Below are positions 35,128-49,100 of a stretch of DNA of 64,000 nucleotides, piece by piece (within the stretch, counting starts at the first letter, position 1; every line of letters starts with the position of its first letter). Location: positions 12,300,422-12,364,421 of the forward strand of contig NC_063054.1 of NCBI RefSeq assembly GCF_018812025.1, written 5' to 3'. Under the pieces are notes generated by a model. The model was not told the origin of the DNA and did no database searches. It saw nothing but the letters and a program-made list of their open reading frames with translations. The position numbers were made by a program, and so were the translations under genes. Origin of the DNA: Megalobrama amblycephala. Its lineage: Eukaryota; Chordata; Actinopteri; Cypriniformes; Xenocyprididae.

Positions 35128-38100
35128 CTAAAACACAAACAAGGACAAATATGTAGCTTATGTGTTTCTGTACATTTACATTTATTTCATGCATTTGTCA
35201 ACTGTATGTGTTTTACGGCTTGCCAGTTTTGGACATTCAAGCGATTTTAGACGATCAAATGTGTATTATTATTTACTATATTGAGCTACTGCGCTCGCGC
35301 AGCTGCATTGTGACACACAAACTCTCAAACAGACAGTTCGCAGATCTCTTGAAGATCACGCACAGAGAGGAATGCAGAAACTCGTTGTCAACACTGTCAT
35401 GTAAATTTATCACTAAAGTAGCTTACAAACTGAAAAGATATAGCATATATTTTTCAACTTTTGATGTAACTACTTACAACCCACAGCTTCACAATTAATA
35501 GAGAGACGGTATGACTAACTCAGACACGGAATCGCTCTCATTACGTACTGGCACTGTACTAATTTATCTGTATCTGATTTACAACAAGCAGAAATCTGTA
35601 AGAAATGTTAGGAACCATAGATAAAATAACTGCTGAAAGTGTTTCCATCCTGTTAGGACTCAGTTACCTCGGGAATCTTGCTTTGCAGGAAGCCAATGAT
35701 ATGTGGCACACAACGTCCAGGTGCATGCAGCATGCAGTGTGTGATGTTCTGGAAGAGCAAGACGCTGGTTAGATGCAGCACAAGTGCGGGGTCTTCTGCA
35801 TCTCTCAACTGCTCCAACAGAGCCTGACGGTGCACAAAGAGAGCCTGCCTGCACACACAAACACAAACCACATGTCAACCATATGTAAACCTTCTAAGAC
35901 AATGCCTACATTTGCCTAAATATCTATGCCTTTTTTCCTAGTGATATCAATTAAAAAATTCTAATCAAATTTATTATATGATCACATAATCATAATTAAC
36001 TGCATAAATGAAAAGTCACCCTATTTTCCATTTTATTGTGAACAACTGATCCATGCTAAGTCTTGACCTCATCATGTTTAATCAATCAAAATGTAATAAC
36101 AGGACCATCATTTAGTCTGTTTATCTCAAATTCATCTGCCTCCACTTTTGCAAGTCGTGGGATCTAGAGTGTAACAGTGAAATAAACTAGTCATGGCCTA
36201 AACATGGAGCTTGTTGTGACATATGACTCTGAAGTGAATTTAAAACAAGGCAGAGAAAAGCCCAGGTAATACAGTGCCCTCCATAAGTATTGGAACAGTA
36301 AAGACAAAATTGCTCTGTTGGCTCTGATGTCAAGACATCTATAAATATAATTACAAGATTAAAATGAGGCAGAAGTACAGAATGTCACATTTTATTATTG
36401 ACTGTTTCAACACAAAATGTTTTACCAACTAAGAAGTACAGCACTTTTAGAGTTTCATCCCTCTGCCTAATGTGAGCATAAGTATTGGGACAGTTTAATT
36501 TAAAGGGGACCTATTATGCAAAATTCACTTTTGCATGGTGTTTGGCTATAAATGTGTGTTGGCAGTGTGTGTATGCAACCACCCTATAATGATATAAAAT
36601 CCAACCACTCCTTTTTTTAATCCCCATAAATCATAAGCAGTGTCTCAGAACAAGCCGTTTCCAGATCCCTGGCAGTGTGAAGTCACATTAGACACAGGTC
36701 CCGCCCACGAATGTTGACAGACACTGCCGTTTTAACATAGAACCGCCCTGAGCGAGTTCACAGCCAGTTGTACAGTCGGCCATTGCTGCACTGACGAGAA
36801 TGTCTCCCAAGCGTTTTAGGTGTTCTGTAGCTGGATGGATTAATCCACATAGCTCTCTCAATTTAGAGAGATGAGGTGGATTAATTTTGTTTTTCAAGAA
36901 AATGCTCCCTCAACTCTACCGAAATTCGTTTATGTCTGCGTGAATCATTTCACTCCGGACTGCTTTGTGAACGAATGTCAATACAAAGGGACAATACAAA
37001 ACAGAGGTTGTGCTAAAAAGTTGTTACTCATGGATAGATAAGTACAAACTGTTCGTGATCCAGCTTACAGTCTCCAGAGTGATACTGGATATGGCAGTAA
37101 TGAAGGTGAGAGCACTTTATTACAGTTCATCGGAGTTGATTTATGGATATAAAGTTTACCAGTTTATTGAGCACCACCCGAAAAGGAATAAGGTCTTTAT
37201 ATATTTGTTTACTGTTAGTTGTAACAAGTGTTTGTGTAATTTGCTGTGTGTGTTGTTGATAATGCAAGGGAGAGAGAGAGAGTTTATGGATAATATTTTA
37301 ATGCACGCTTGCACTGTTTTATTAAGCTCTTACAGTGATTTTCTAGAGTGAAAACGGACACTTCATCTTTTGTGTGAAGTACAATAAAGTCATAAAACTC
37401 ATCGGTGAAGTCGAACGGGGTTCGGTACAACAGGGTTGTACTAATATAGTGGATAAAAACAAGACGACAACATAAGTTATAACCATAATTGAACTAAACT
37501 ATACCCGTTCTATCTCCATGCAGCATATAATCGCAGTTTCTGACATTATAGCGCATCCTGACTGATTTCTGACATCGGAGAATCAGCTCTTGAAGCTCCG
37601 CCCTCTCAGGCCGAGCACAGCAGCTCATTTGCATTTAAAGGGCACACACTGCGCGTTTTTGCACAAACCCAAAAAGTGGCAATTTTAATATGCTATAAAA
37701 ATTATCTGGGGGTAATTTGAGCTAAAACTTCACATACTACACACTCTGGGGACCTCAGAGACTTATTATGCCCTATTTTACAAGATGTAAAATAGGTCCC
37801 CTTTAAAGCAAATGTTAAAGTGTAAAAGCTAATATTTAGTTGTAAATCCCTCGCAAACAATCACAGGTGCGAGTCTGTGATCCATAGACATCACCAGACT
37901 CTTAGTTTCACACTTTGAAAAGGTTTTCCATGCCTTTAATGCAGCCATTTTCAACAGTTGCTTGTTTTGGGGAGTTTCTGCCTTTAATCTCCTCTTCAGC
38001 TGGTGAAATGCATGTTCAATAGGATTTACTTGGCCAATCTAAGACCCACCACTTCTTTACCATGATAATATCCTTGATTGAGTTGGCAATACTAGTGTTT

Positions 38101-38835
38101 TGGGTCATTGTCCTGTTGCCATATGAAGCACTTCCTAGTGAGTCTGGTGGCATTTTCTTGAACACTGATAGGCAAGATTCTTTTGTACACTTCTGAATTC
38201 ATTATTCTGCTGCCATCATTGAATAAGTCATCAATAAAGATGAGTGAGCCTGTTCCAGAGGCAGACATGCATGCCCATGACATGACACTACCTCCACCAT
38301 GCTTTCCAGATGAGCTTGTATGCCTTGGTTCATTTGCAGTTTCTTTTTTTCTCCACACTTTTGCTTTCCCACTTTGATAAAGGTTAATTTTTGACTCATC
38401 TGTCCATAAAACTCATCTCTTTGTGTTTTTGCAAATTCTAATTGGCTTTCCTATTTTTGGTACTGATCAGATGTTTGATCTTAGTGTGTATCCTCTGTAA
38501 TTCTGTTGGTGAAGTCTCCTGAGAACAGCAGATTGTGAGACCATCACCCAAGCTTTCTGGAGGTTGCTGGTGATTTTACTGACAGTTATTTTAGAGTTTT
38601 TTTCATAGCCCTTGTCATTTGTCTATTACCAACTGCTGTTGATTTTCTCAGCTAACCTGGTCGTTGTCAGTTGCTGAAGCTTGCCAGTGGTATCTATCTT
38701 TTTCAGGACATTCCAAGTCATTCTCCAGATTTAAATCATATTTAACATGCATTTCACCAGCTGAAGAGGAGACTAAAGGTAGAAACTCCCCAAAATAAGC
38801 AACCGTTGAAAATGGCAAACCGTTGAATTAATTGG

Positions 38836-38914
<79 letters not shown>

Positions 38915-41900
38915 CGACGTCTAGCTAACATGTTAACTTTAGCATCCCTAAAAACAATGCAAGGTCTATTACCTTATTATTTCCAATAAGGTAAACATTA
39001 AAAATAAAAAAGACAATTGATTGCTAAAGATCAGACACTTAAGTGATCAATACTGATGCATTGTTGGAGAATGGAAGAGGCTTTACCTTTCTCTTTTCTT
39101 GTCACCTTTCTTCAGAAGTAGCCCGCAGTCTTCTGCACTCGTCTCCAAACATGAAAGAAACTCTTCAATGGCCTGCAAGTGTCAAGAAAGGGAAACAATT
39201 TCCGTTACTTGGTCCTTCCAACCTATGACAACTGATCCAATATGCATTTTGTAAAATTTAATGGAATATATAGTATTTTTCACATTTTCTCCTCTGATTT
39301 TGGGGAAAATCTGTGGAATTTAAAAAATGGATTTAAACGTAATGACACTTAAAGGGATAGTTCACCCAAAAATGAAAATTCTGTCATCATTTACTCCCCC
39401 TCAAGTTGTTCCAAACCTGTGTAAATTTCTTTGTTCTGTTGTACACAAAGGAAGATATTTGGAAGAAGGTTTGTAAACAAGCAGATCTCACCCCCCCCAC
39501 TATGGTAGTCAATGGGGGGGCGAGATCTGCTTGGTTACAGACATTCTTCCTCTTTGAACAGCAGAACAAAGAAATGTCATAATATCTTACTCATTAAGTT
39601 ACTTTACACTTTTATTCATAGCTGAAAGCATTATCAAAAAATTTCATAAACATTACAGATGTAGAACTCTGCTGAAATTTCAGAAGTTCTGTGAGCACAG
39701 ATTCCGTGTAGGCTTGAATATGACTGATATTTTCTGCCATCAAACATACCTTTCCATTGAGACTGTTGTGTAGCTTCATCAGAGGAGATTTAACTTCATC
39801 TGAGAGCTTAGCCAGAATCTTCAGCCTGATCTGCAAGATGGTACCAAACAGACACAACACATATCTAAACAAGATAGATATATAGGCATAGATACATAAA
39901 CAAAATTGTGAGTTTTTCCCCCATCTAAATAGATGATTTTCAGCCAATTTCCAGTAGCTTCATCTACTAGAGAATCAAAGAGAGTTGGAGAGCATATCCA
40001 TCTCTCAGTGTGTGTGTCTTTCAACAGCCACGGTGACAGTGAGCTTCTTTTGACACTGAAGAACGGAACAGTTGTCCTGCTCAGATCTGATCCAAATGTT
40101 TTCCTTGGCAAACCCCAAAGCAACATATTGCAACTACTGATTGTTACCCATGCCGGTTAATGTTGTACCTCACTGGTGATGGCAGATGAGCTATCCGAGG
40201 TCATATGCTCAGCTGCCACAAAGCTCAGCAGCACATTGGTAACATCTGTGCATACAGTCTTCAAAACATGCCTGGAAATGGTAGCCTGCGTCTCATCTGG
40301 TGTACAGAAAAAAAAGCAGAAATGTTAGATAATAACAGAGAGAGAAACATCACAAACATACTGTGCTGCCAAGTCATTTGCTGTAAAACCTTAGCTGCTT
40401 TTCCACCGTCGGGCCGAACGGTTCTAGGAACGGTAAGGAACCGGTTCCAGTTATATTTCCACAAAGAGCCTGGTACGGCCACAGTGGAAAATGAAACCAT
40501 ATCTGTACCGGCTATGCGGATTGGCACAGAATGGAATGGTTAAGCAAAAAGAATGGTTTGGTCCGACGGTGGAAAAGTGGCTCGTGTGTGCTTAATACCT
40601 GAACCACCTTAAAAAAAAAAAAAAAAAAAAAATAGGAGCTGAAACAGACAGTTCCATTACAGGTGATCTTTTACGTGCATTTTTAAATTTTAATTTCATG
40701 TATGTGTCTGTTCAGGCACAAATAGACATGGAAGAGAACGGTATTCAGTGTTCACGTGCATCTGCGTGGCTCTGTGTGTGTGTGCGCGCACATAAAACAG
40801 CAACACATTCAGAATTGAGTTCTCTTTCCTGTCTTTGTGCGCTCAAATGGTTTAAAATCTCTTGAATGTTTAAACTGACAGGACCTAAAACATGTTCAAA
40901 TGATAAACTTTCATTGTATGATAGTCAATTTTGCAATTTAATCAGAAAATCATGTGCATTTTGAACCATGGTGTCTGGTCCGTACTGTACTAGACATCGC
41001 ACATCCTGCGATGTGACTATCGCGGATGCGCACATCGTGATTTTGATGCTTAAACGATATATATTGCGCAGCCCTATTTTTAGCCCACATATATTTGTGT
41101 ATTAATTTAAGACTCGAACAACAAAGGCTACAGACAGAACAGACTGACCTGAGAACAGTTTGGTTCCTTTCTCAAAGAGGCGAATGTTGTTGTACAAGTT
41201 GTTGATCTCCTCCTGAAGATCCTTCATGTTTTTCTTCCAACTTCCCCCTGCTCCGGTTGAACTTGTGGACATAAAAGCTGTACTGACCACTTCTTGGTAC
41301 ATTTTACTCAATGGCCTGTCCAAAAAAAAAACAAAAAAAAAAATGTTATGCAACTTAATTTTCCAAATGTTGATTTTATCTGAAGCAAAGCCTTAAAAAA
41401 AACAACAACCTCAAGGCCTGTTCACAGGAAGAATAATGTGCAGTGCAAAAATTCTGTGAGATAAACATTTACACTTGAATGCACAAATTTGTTAAGAACA
41501 ACATCACATGCTGTTAATGTGACAGATTTTTTATAGGTAGAAGTAGTCTAATGCCACCTTTCACTGCACACAGCGTCCGTCAGATAGACCAGAAATCATA
41601 CAGGAGCTGTGTGGGGTCTCATCCATCTGAGGATGTAGAATTTCTGAACAAAATCTGAACAAATTTTCATGCTGAACCTTTGTGTTGGTGTGAATAGGTC
41701 TTCAAGCCGTTTTCCACATTATGAACTTGCCAGTGCTGTACTTTTAGTGTCAATTAGCTTTAATCTCATGGTTTGAACCTTTGTAACTGCTCTGCCAGTT
41801 CCTGCAGCATCTCCTCAGAGCTGTCACACACTTTCTGCTCCAGAACCTCCATGATCTCCTCTACTGAGAGGAAGGGGATGTCTCCTAGCTTATTTCGACC

Positions 41901-42250
41901 TGTAACACATGCACGCATTACACACACCCACCCACACACAAACACACAGGTTTGTTTTTGTGAACCTGTGGGGACATTCCATAGGCGTAATGGTTTTTAT
42001 ACTGTACAAATCTGTATTTTCTATGGCCCTACACCAACCCTACACCTAAACCTACCCATCACAGGAAACTGTGCACATTTTTACTTTCTCAAAAAAAAAA
42101 AAAACACCCTCATTCTGTAAGATGTATAAGCCTTTTGAAAAGTGGGGACATGGGGTAATGTTCTCATAAGTCACCCTCTCCTTGTAATACCCATGTCATA
42201 TCCATGTCATTATACAAATTTGTGTCCTGATGTGTCACAAAAATGTGCGT

Positions 42251-42335
<85 letters not shown>

Positions 42336-43123
42336 ATAACAGGATCTACAACTGCTTCTTTCCTACTACCATCACAAATTACACTGAGGGTGTGGCTCTC
42401 TTAGATCTTTTGGTCCGAACCAAAAAAGAAAATGATCCATCCAGTCCTGGTTTGCTTAGTGTTCACACTGTCATATTTAACATAGAACCTAAAGAATCAA
42501 AACAAAAGGCGGTTACAACCTGATTGGACAGCTTTTATGATAGATATTTTATGCTGTGTGATAAATGCGCTCGTTCCCAACTGAGAAATCACAAAAAGCT
42601 TATAAAATGTGAACAGAGTCAAAACAGCACAGTTTGAAACTAACAGTGCCATCGCACCAGAGTTCAGTTTAATGGAACCAATCCTGACAAGTGTGAACAC
42701 ACATTTAGAGGCTGTTACAGGTTTTCAGGAAAACTTAACAATAAGATTAGATTTGTTAACATTAAAGATGTAGTTATGTAAGATTTGTAATGTTAAAATA
42801 TATTCTCTTATATTAGTCAATCCCTTTCCAGCTCAACCAATAGTGTGAGTTTGGAGTGTGGCTACTGTAGCAGGCAGAGCCAGAGGGTGTTTAACCAGGG
42901 TGGGACCATAACTGACGTGTTACTTGTGAAAAGACATACAAAAAACAAAAATTCAATACAAATACAAAATTAACTGCATTTAGACCTGCAAAGATTAAAC
43001 AGGTCAAAGTGAATGTGTCGTTGCGATACTACGTGCTACAAAGGTTGCTCCAAACAGCATCATCATGCACCCGTTCAGAAAGACAAATGTTACAGCTGAT
43101 AATGTACACTTTGTGCCTTTATC

Positions 43124-43192
<69 letters not shown>

Positions 43193-46100
43193 GCTAAAAC
43201 ATTTGAGTTCAATGATACAAATCTAAATTAATATTAATGTACTATAAACGAACAGCATATTTACACTTATATAATAGCATGTTTATAAATTACCAGTAAC
43301 TTATGAACAAGTAAATGCTGCAAGACAATGTTGTTTATTGTTAGTTCTTGATACCCACTGCATTTTCTTAATCTGTGTTCTTACCCTGAGAGGTGTGTGA
43401 TGTCTCTTCATCACTGTCTTCCTCCCTCCTGCCCTTCTTTTTTGTTTTGCGGATTCGGATCTCTCTGGCATTTCCGCCTCCACCTCCTTTCACGCTTCCG
43501 CTGCCCTCTGATAAAGCAAAAAGCCAACAGCAGACTTTTTTTAAATCAACTTCTAAACTTCTTTTTTAAATTAATTTCTATTGCAAGAATGAAAAACTAC
43601 TGTTTGAAAGTTTAACTATGAAAATTATGGGAAATAATAATAATAATAATAAACAGTTATGCATAATAATTATGTATGGCCTGATGAGCTCTCTCTTGTG
43701 TTTTTACTATTGAAACAGGAAGTTTGGGAAGAACATATTACATATTGGGCTAGCTTTTAGCTTTCTAAGCTGAGGCAGGTGGTATTTGAGGGAGGAAACA
43801 CTTCTGCATATGACCCTGAGTGCAGGGTGAATGTCTTTGGTGTCAATTTTCAATGTCTTTGGTCCATCTTCCTAGAGGAGAGATACTGTAAATTTTAAAT
43901 GTGTTTATCTGCTTAAAATTCATTTTGTCAACTTAGTACACTAGCACATAGATGGATACAAAACAAACAACAGGCATGGGCTTAAAAGCCACAAAACCCC
44001 AATTCTGTTTTCATAGAGACCTTAAAAATGAATCAGTATCATCAGTGTTTTCTGCACCATTTTGCAGTTATCTGAAATGTACGCTTTACCTGTAGCATTG
44101 GATATGCCAAAAATTGTCTGTAGGAGTGCGCGTGAGAGTGCTGGGTTGTGTCAGGAAGGGAATCCTGCAAATGAGCAGGACTAATGCTAGGAAAATGGAT
44201 GGATGGATGGTCTCTTTACCTGCAGCCTTCTTCCGCCGCTCATCTCTTTTGTCTTTCTTTGAAGAGGCTGAAGTCTCCAATAAAACAGATGCTTGTTTGA
44301 CATCGTCCTCAGTTATCAGAAACACAGGGTTATTCTTCACTTCCTATTGATAAAGCAGAGAAGATAAACACATCCTGTAACAATCATCTACAAATGTTTT
44401 AGCCTACACGTGCACTATTTCTTGCCAGCTGGAAAGAACACCCCCTTTCAAGCCAGTGTATTAACAAAAAAATGTGCTGATTTCCTGTTAATGTGTTGAT
44501 GCATAAAATCTCATAAATCTTGTTGTATGTTTGTACATATTATATATACATACATAAATAAATAGAAGGTGCAGTGTCAGTTAATTAATGCTGCAACATC
44601 CTGCAAGTTTCAAAGCTTAAAATGTCCTCCTCATTATAAACTAAGTATTTATTTAATCAAGCTCCAAAAACAGCTTCGTTTGGATTTTGAGGGATTTGTG
44701 ACAACAGGACAAATGGAAGGGTGAAAGAATGTTGTTTTGACGCATCCAGTTTAAACTGTTCATTTGTACTGTACTATGTATGTACAGACATGAGAAAGAC
44801 TTGAGAAAGATCTCAGCATCGGGAACAGGTGGATAGTTTAATTTAATGGCGTCCTGGATCATGTCGGAGGATTATATGTTTGTTCAAAGCAGTTTACTGC
44901 AGATTGTTTTTGTTGAAAGCAGCAGCCAACTGTACTGGATCTGACAGCTGCTGCATCACAAACCATAAGTATATTATTTCATAATGCTTTATTTGTAAAT
45001 TACGGTTTTATATGGATAATGTTTTAAAACATTTATTCATGTGCAATAGCGAGTGGGCACTGTTTGGATTTGAATAGGCAAATGCTTAAGAGTTTATAAC
45101 TGGATCATTATTGCAGTGATTATTATGTTTCTAGCATGTTATATGTTTAGCAACAGTTCTTCTACCCCTAATTGATGGAGTGTGTAACTTTTCATTTCTT
45201 AAACAAACATGCAGGAACTATGACAAATTTTGGTCAAGATCTTGTATTGACAATGCAAGAGGTGAGCAGTCTGTAAAGTCTCTTCCAGCACATCCCTCTT
45301 CCAGACTTTCAATTAATTTAAGGTCTAGACTCAGAGGTGCCAATTCATATGTGAAAATGATTGTTCATGCTCTCTGAACCATTCTTTCACAATTTGAGCC
45401 TGATGAATCTTGGCTTTGTCATCTTGGAATATGGCCATGATGTGTCTTCCTGCATGGTTGTTTAAGAAATGAAAAGCTACACACTCCACCAAATAGGGTT
45501 AAAAGAACTGTTGCCAAACATATAACATGCTAGAAACATAATAATCACTGTAATAATGATCCAGTCATAGACTCTTAAGCATATGCATATTTAAATCCAA
45601 ACAGCGACCTTTTTTTGGCCGGGCAGCATACTTGGTTTTGTTTTGTTTGTTTTTTTGTGCAAAAAAAAAACTTCTTATAAGTGAACCTCAAGGAACATAT
45701 TAAAAATGTCATGACCCCATTAAATTAAAATGAGAACAACTGATAACAACGAAGAATTAATGTGAAAATGAATATAAACGTGTTGGTTGCAGCATTATAT
45801 TTAAATCTGCTCATGTTGCACAAATATTTCTTTAAGACCTGCACAAATAAATTTAAATTATTGGATGAGATCAGGGTTTACGGTAACATCCTAAACCATA
45901 CAACACTGTGTGTAAGCTGGGTAAAAATATGGGTCGATCTTCGCATTGGTCTGAACTGGTTTCTGTTTCCCTGGTTACCTCTGTAAACAAAGAAGTGCTG
46001 CGCTTATATACACTCACCTAAAGGATTATTAGGAACATACTAATACTGTGTTTGACCCCCTTTCGCCTTCAGAACTGCCTTAATTCTACGTGGCATTGAT

Positions 46101-49100
46101 TCAACAAGGTGCTGAAAGCATTCTTTAGAAATGTTGGCCCATATTGTTAGGATAGCATCTTGCAGTTGATGGAGATTTGTGGGATGCACATCCAGGGCAC
46201 GAAGCTCCCGTTCCACCACATCCCAAAGATGTCTATTGGGTTGAGATCTGGTGACTGTAGGGGCCATTTTAGTACAGTAAACTCATTGTCATGTTCAAGA
46301 AACCAATTTGAAATGATTCGAGCTTTGTGACATGGTGCATTATCCTGCTGGAAGTAGCCATCAGAGGATGGGTACATGGTGGTCATAAAGGGATGGACAT
46401 GGTCAGAAACAATGCTCAGGTAGGCCGTGGCATTTAAACGATGCCCAATTGGCACTAAGGGGCCTAAAGTGTGCCAAGAAAACATCCCCCACACCATTAC
46501 ACCACCAGCCTGCACAGTGGTAACAAGGCATGATGGATCCATGTTCTCATTCTGTTTACGCCAAATTCTGACTCTACCATCTGAATGTCTCAACAGAAAT
46601 CGAGACTCATCAGACCAGACAACATTTTTCCAGTCTTCAACTGTCCAATTTTGGTGAGCTCGTGCAAAATGTAGCCTCTTTCTCCTATTTGTAGTGGAGA
46701 TGAGTGGTACCCGGTGGGGTCTTCTGCTGTTGTAGCCCTTCCGCCTCAAGGTTGTGTGTGTTGTGGCTTCACAAATGCTTTGCTGCATACCTCGGTTGTA
46801 ACGGGTGGTAATTTCAGTCAAAGTTGCTCTTCTATCAGCTTGAATCAGTTGGCCCATTCCCCTCTGACCTCTAGCATCAACAAGGCATTTTCGCCCACAG
46901 GACTGCCGCATACTGGATGTTTTTCCCTTTTCACACCATTCTTTGTAAACCCTAGAAATGGTTGTGCATGAAAATCCCAGTAACTGAGCAGATTGTGAAA
47001 TACTAAGACCGGCCCGTCTGGCACCAACAACCATGCCATGCTCAAAATTGCTTAAATCACCTTTCTTTCCCATTCTGACATTCAGTTTGGAGTTCAGGAG
47101 ATTGTCTTGACCAGGACCACACCCCTAAATGCACTGAAGCAACTGCCATGTGATTGGTTGATTAGATAATTGCATTAATGAGAAATTGAACAGGTGTTCC
47201 TAATAATCCTTTAGGTGAGTGTACACTACTTTATGCATTCGTTGAAACTTTGAATAATCAATTTTTATGTAGCTCAATACTAAGCCAAGCATCACTGAAT
47301 TTCCAATTCCCTGATACTGAGCTCACTGCTTCATCATGCAGGGCTGCCTGCACGTGATCACGATCCATGCGCTTGTGCAGTTTTTTTTTTTCTTTCATTT
47401 AGGTTTGTCTTGCTTTCCCCTCAGTTAGTAGTTTCATTCTGCCATTGCCAGCGCATAAAGGCCAATTTTTGTAATAGCACCAAGCTACTCGAACAAAATA
47501 TAGTTCATGTTTAATTCAAGCACTTTCAAGGACCTATGATTGTTTTCACATACTTTCCAGGCCTTGAATTCATACGTCTTTCAAGAAGTGTGGGAACCCT
47601 GATTATAACCTCACACACCTGTTTCTGTTGAGCTTATAAATGCAATGGCCAATCACAGGTGTTTAGATTAGTCATCAATAATGAAGAAATCCGCTGAAAA
47701 CGCTGCTGTTCCGCAAATTCTCTCATCATAATGATTATCAATGATTATAATGGATTATAGCAAGAGCGATGAACTCAGTGAGCAAATAGTATGAGCTTGC
47801 GATTGACTGCTTCAGTGAAGGAGAATGTTCTTTGCTTGCTTTCTGTATATAATTTATAACCAATTTGAAGTTTTTCATGCTATTATGATAACCCATGTGA
47901 TTTTCTAATACATAAAAAATAAATAATTCATAAACGGTTTTCTGCATAAGAGGCTTGCCTGCTGCATAGCCTAAAAGAATGTTTCTCCACACACAAAAAC
48001 ATTTGTAATGTATTCCAATGATTTTTCTTCACAATATTGTTTTTTTATGTTATAATTTATATAGTTTATGTAGGCCATCTAAAATGGCATTAACCTTATA
48101 ACATTATGTAGTTGTTTTACATTGCATTGAGCAGCATTAAACAGTCTGTGTAAATGTAAATAAAAATGTTATGTCATATGCAGCTTCTTGCCAATGTAAA
48201 GATGGCTTTTGCTGCTTATCAAATTTTATTGCTAACAGACTATAGTATTCTGATTGATTGAATTGATTACATTTAAATATTTTACATAAAAACCAACAGA
48301 GATTTAATAAGGTAATTAATTATAAAGATTGCCCTTACAAAGGGAAAAAATGCCCAGGGAAAACATTTTCAGGGGGCAAATATTGGTTAATTTCTGACCC
48401 TGACAAGGTGTACAGTGTACAGTTGCAGGACAAGATCACATACCTTCTGTGCTTTCTGTTGCATGATGTCATCAAATAAAGTAAGGCATCCGCTGATGAA
48501 CTTTTCGCTGACTACAGAAGTGGAGAGAAGCCTGGCACTGGACTGCACATTCATAGCCCTCAGCACTTCATTCAACAGGATTCCTACATCGTCCTCAGAC
48601 AGACTGCTTGGGAGCATTGGCTAAACGAGAAGAAATTACCTCGTAACATTTGTGGATATATATTTGTTTCTTGTAATAATAAAAAAAAAGTTGCATGACT
48701 GCACCTGTAGGTCAACCCAAGTGGCTGAGTTGATGGCCTCTTCCACTGAGGCCTCAAGCTGATCTACAATGGCTCTGCCAACACACACGGATTTGAGAAA
48801 AAGCAATTTGCTGGACTTAAACCGCTTCTTTATGTAGCTGACTGGATCAGGTATTCCCAAACGGGTTAGTGCCTCAAACTCTGCAAGAGAATAGACACAA
48901 CTTAACTGAGAAGAGCTGTAAAGGATTGTTCTCGGGTCAATGTAAATTAAGCTTTATGTAGCAAAGTGTTGATTACCAGAGACAGTTATTTTGACCAGTA
49001 CCTGATTTATAAAAAAAAAATAAATAAAAAAAATCCACCTACAAATGAAATACAGAGGTTTTTACTGATTTTTAAAAAAAATGCTTTTACAGTTCACAGT

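Noticed and set aside
42142..42523. Open frames rich in Thr-His
   Set aside because: They are translations of the (CA)n microsatellite at 42253-42330.
43004..43197. Open frames of alternating Ile-Tyr on both strands
   Set aside because: They come from the (AT)n array at 43126-43189.
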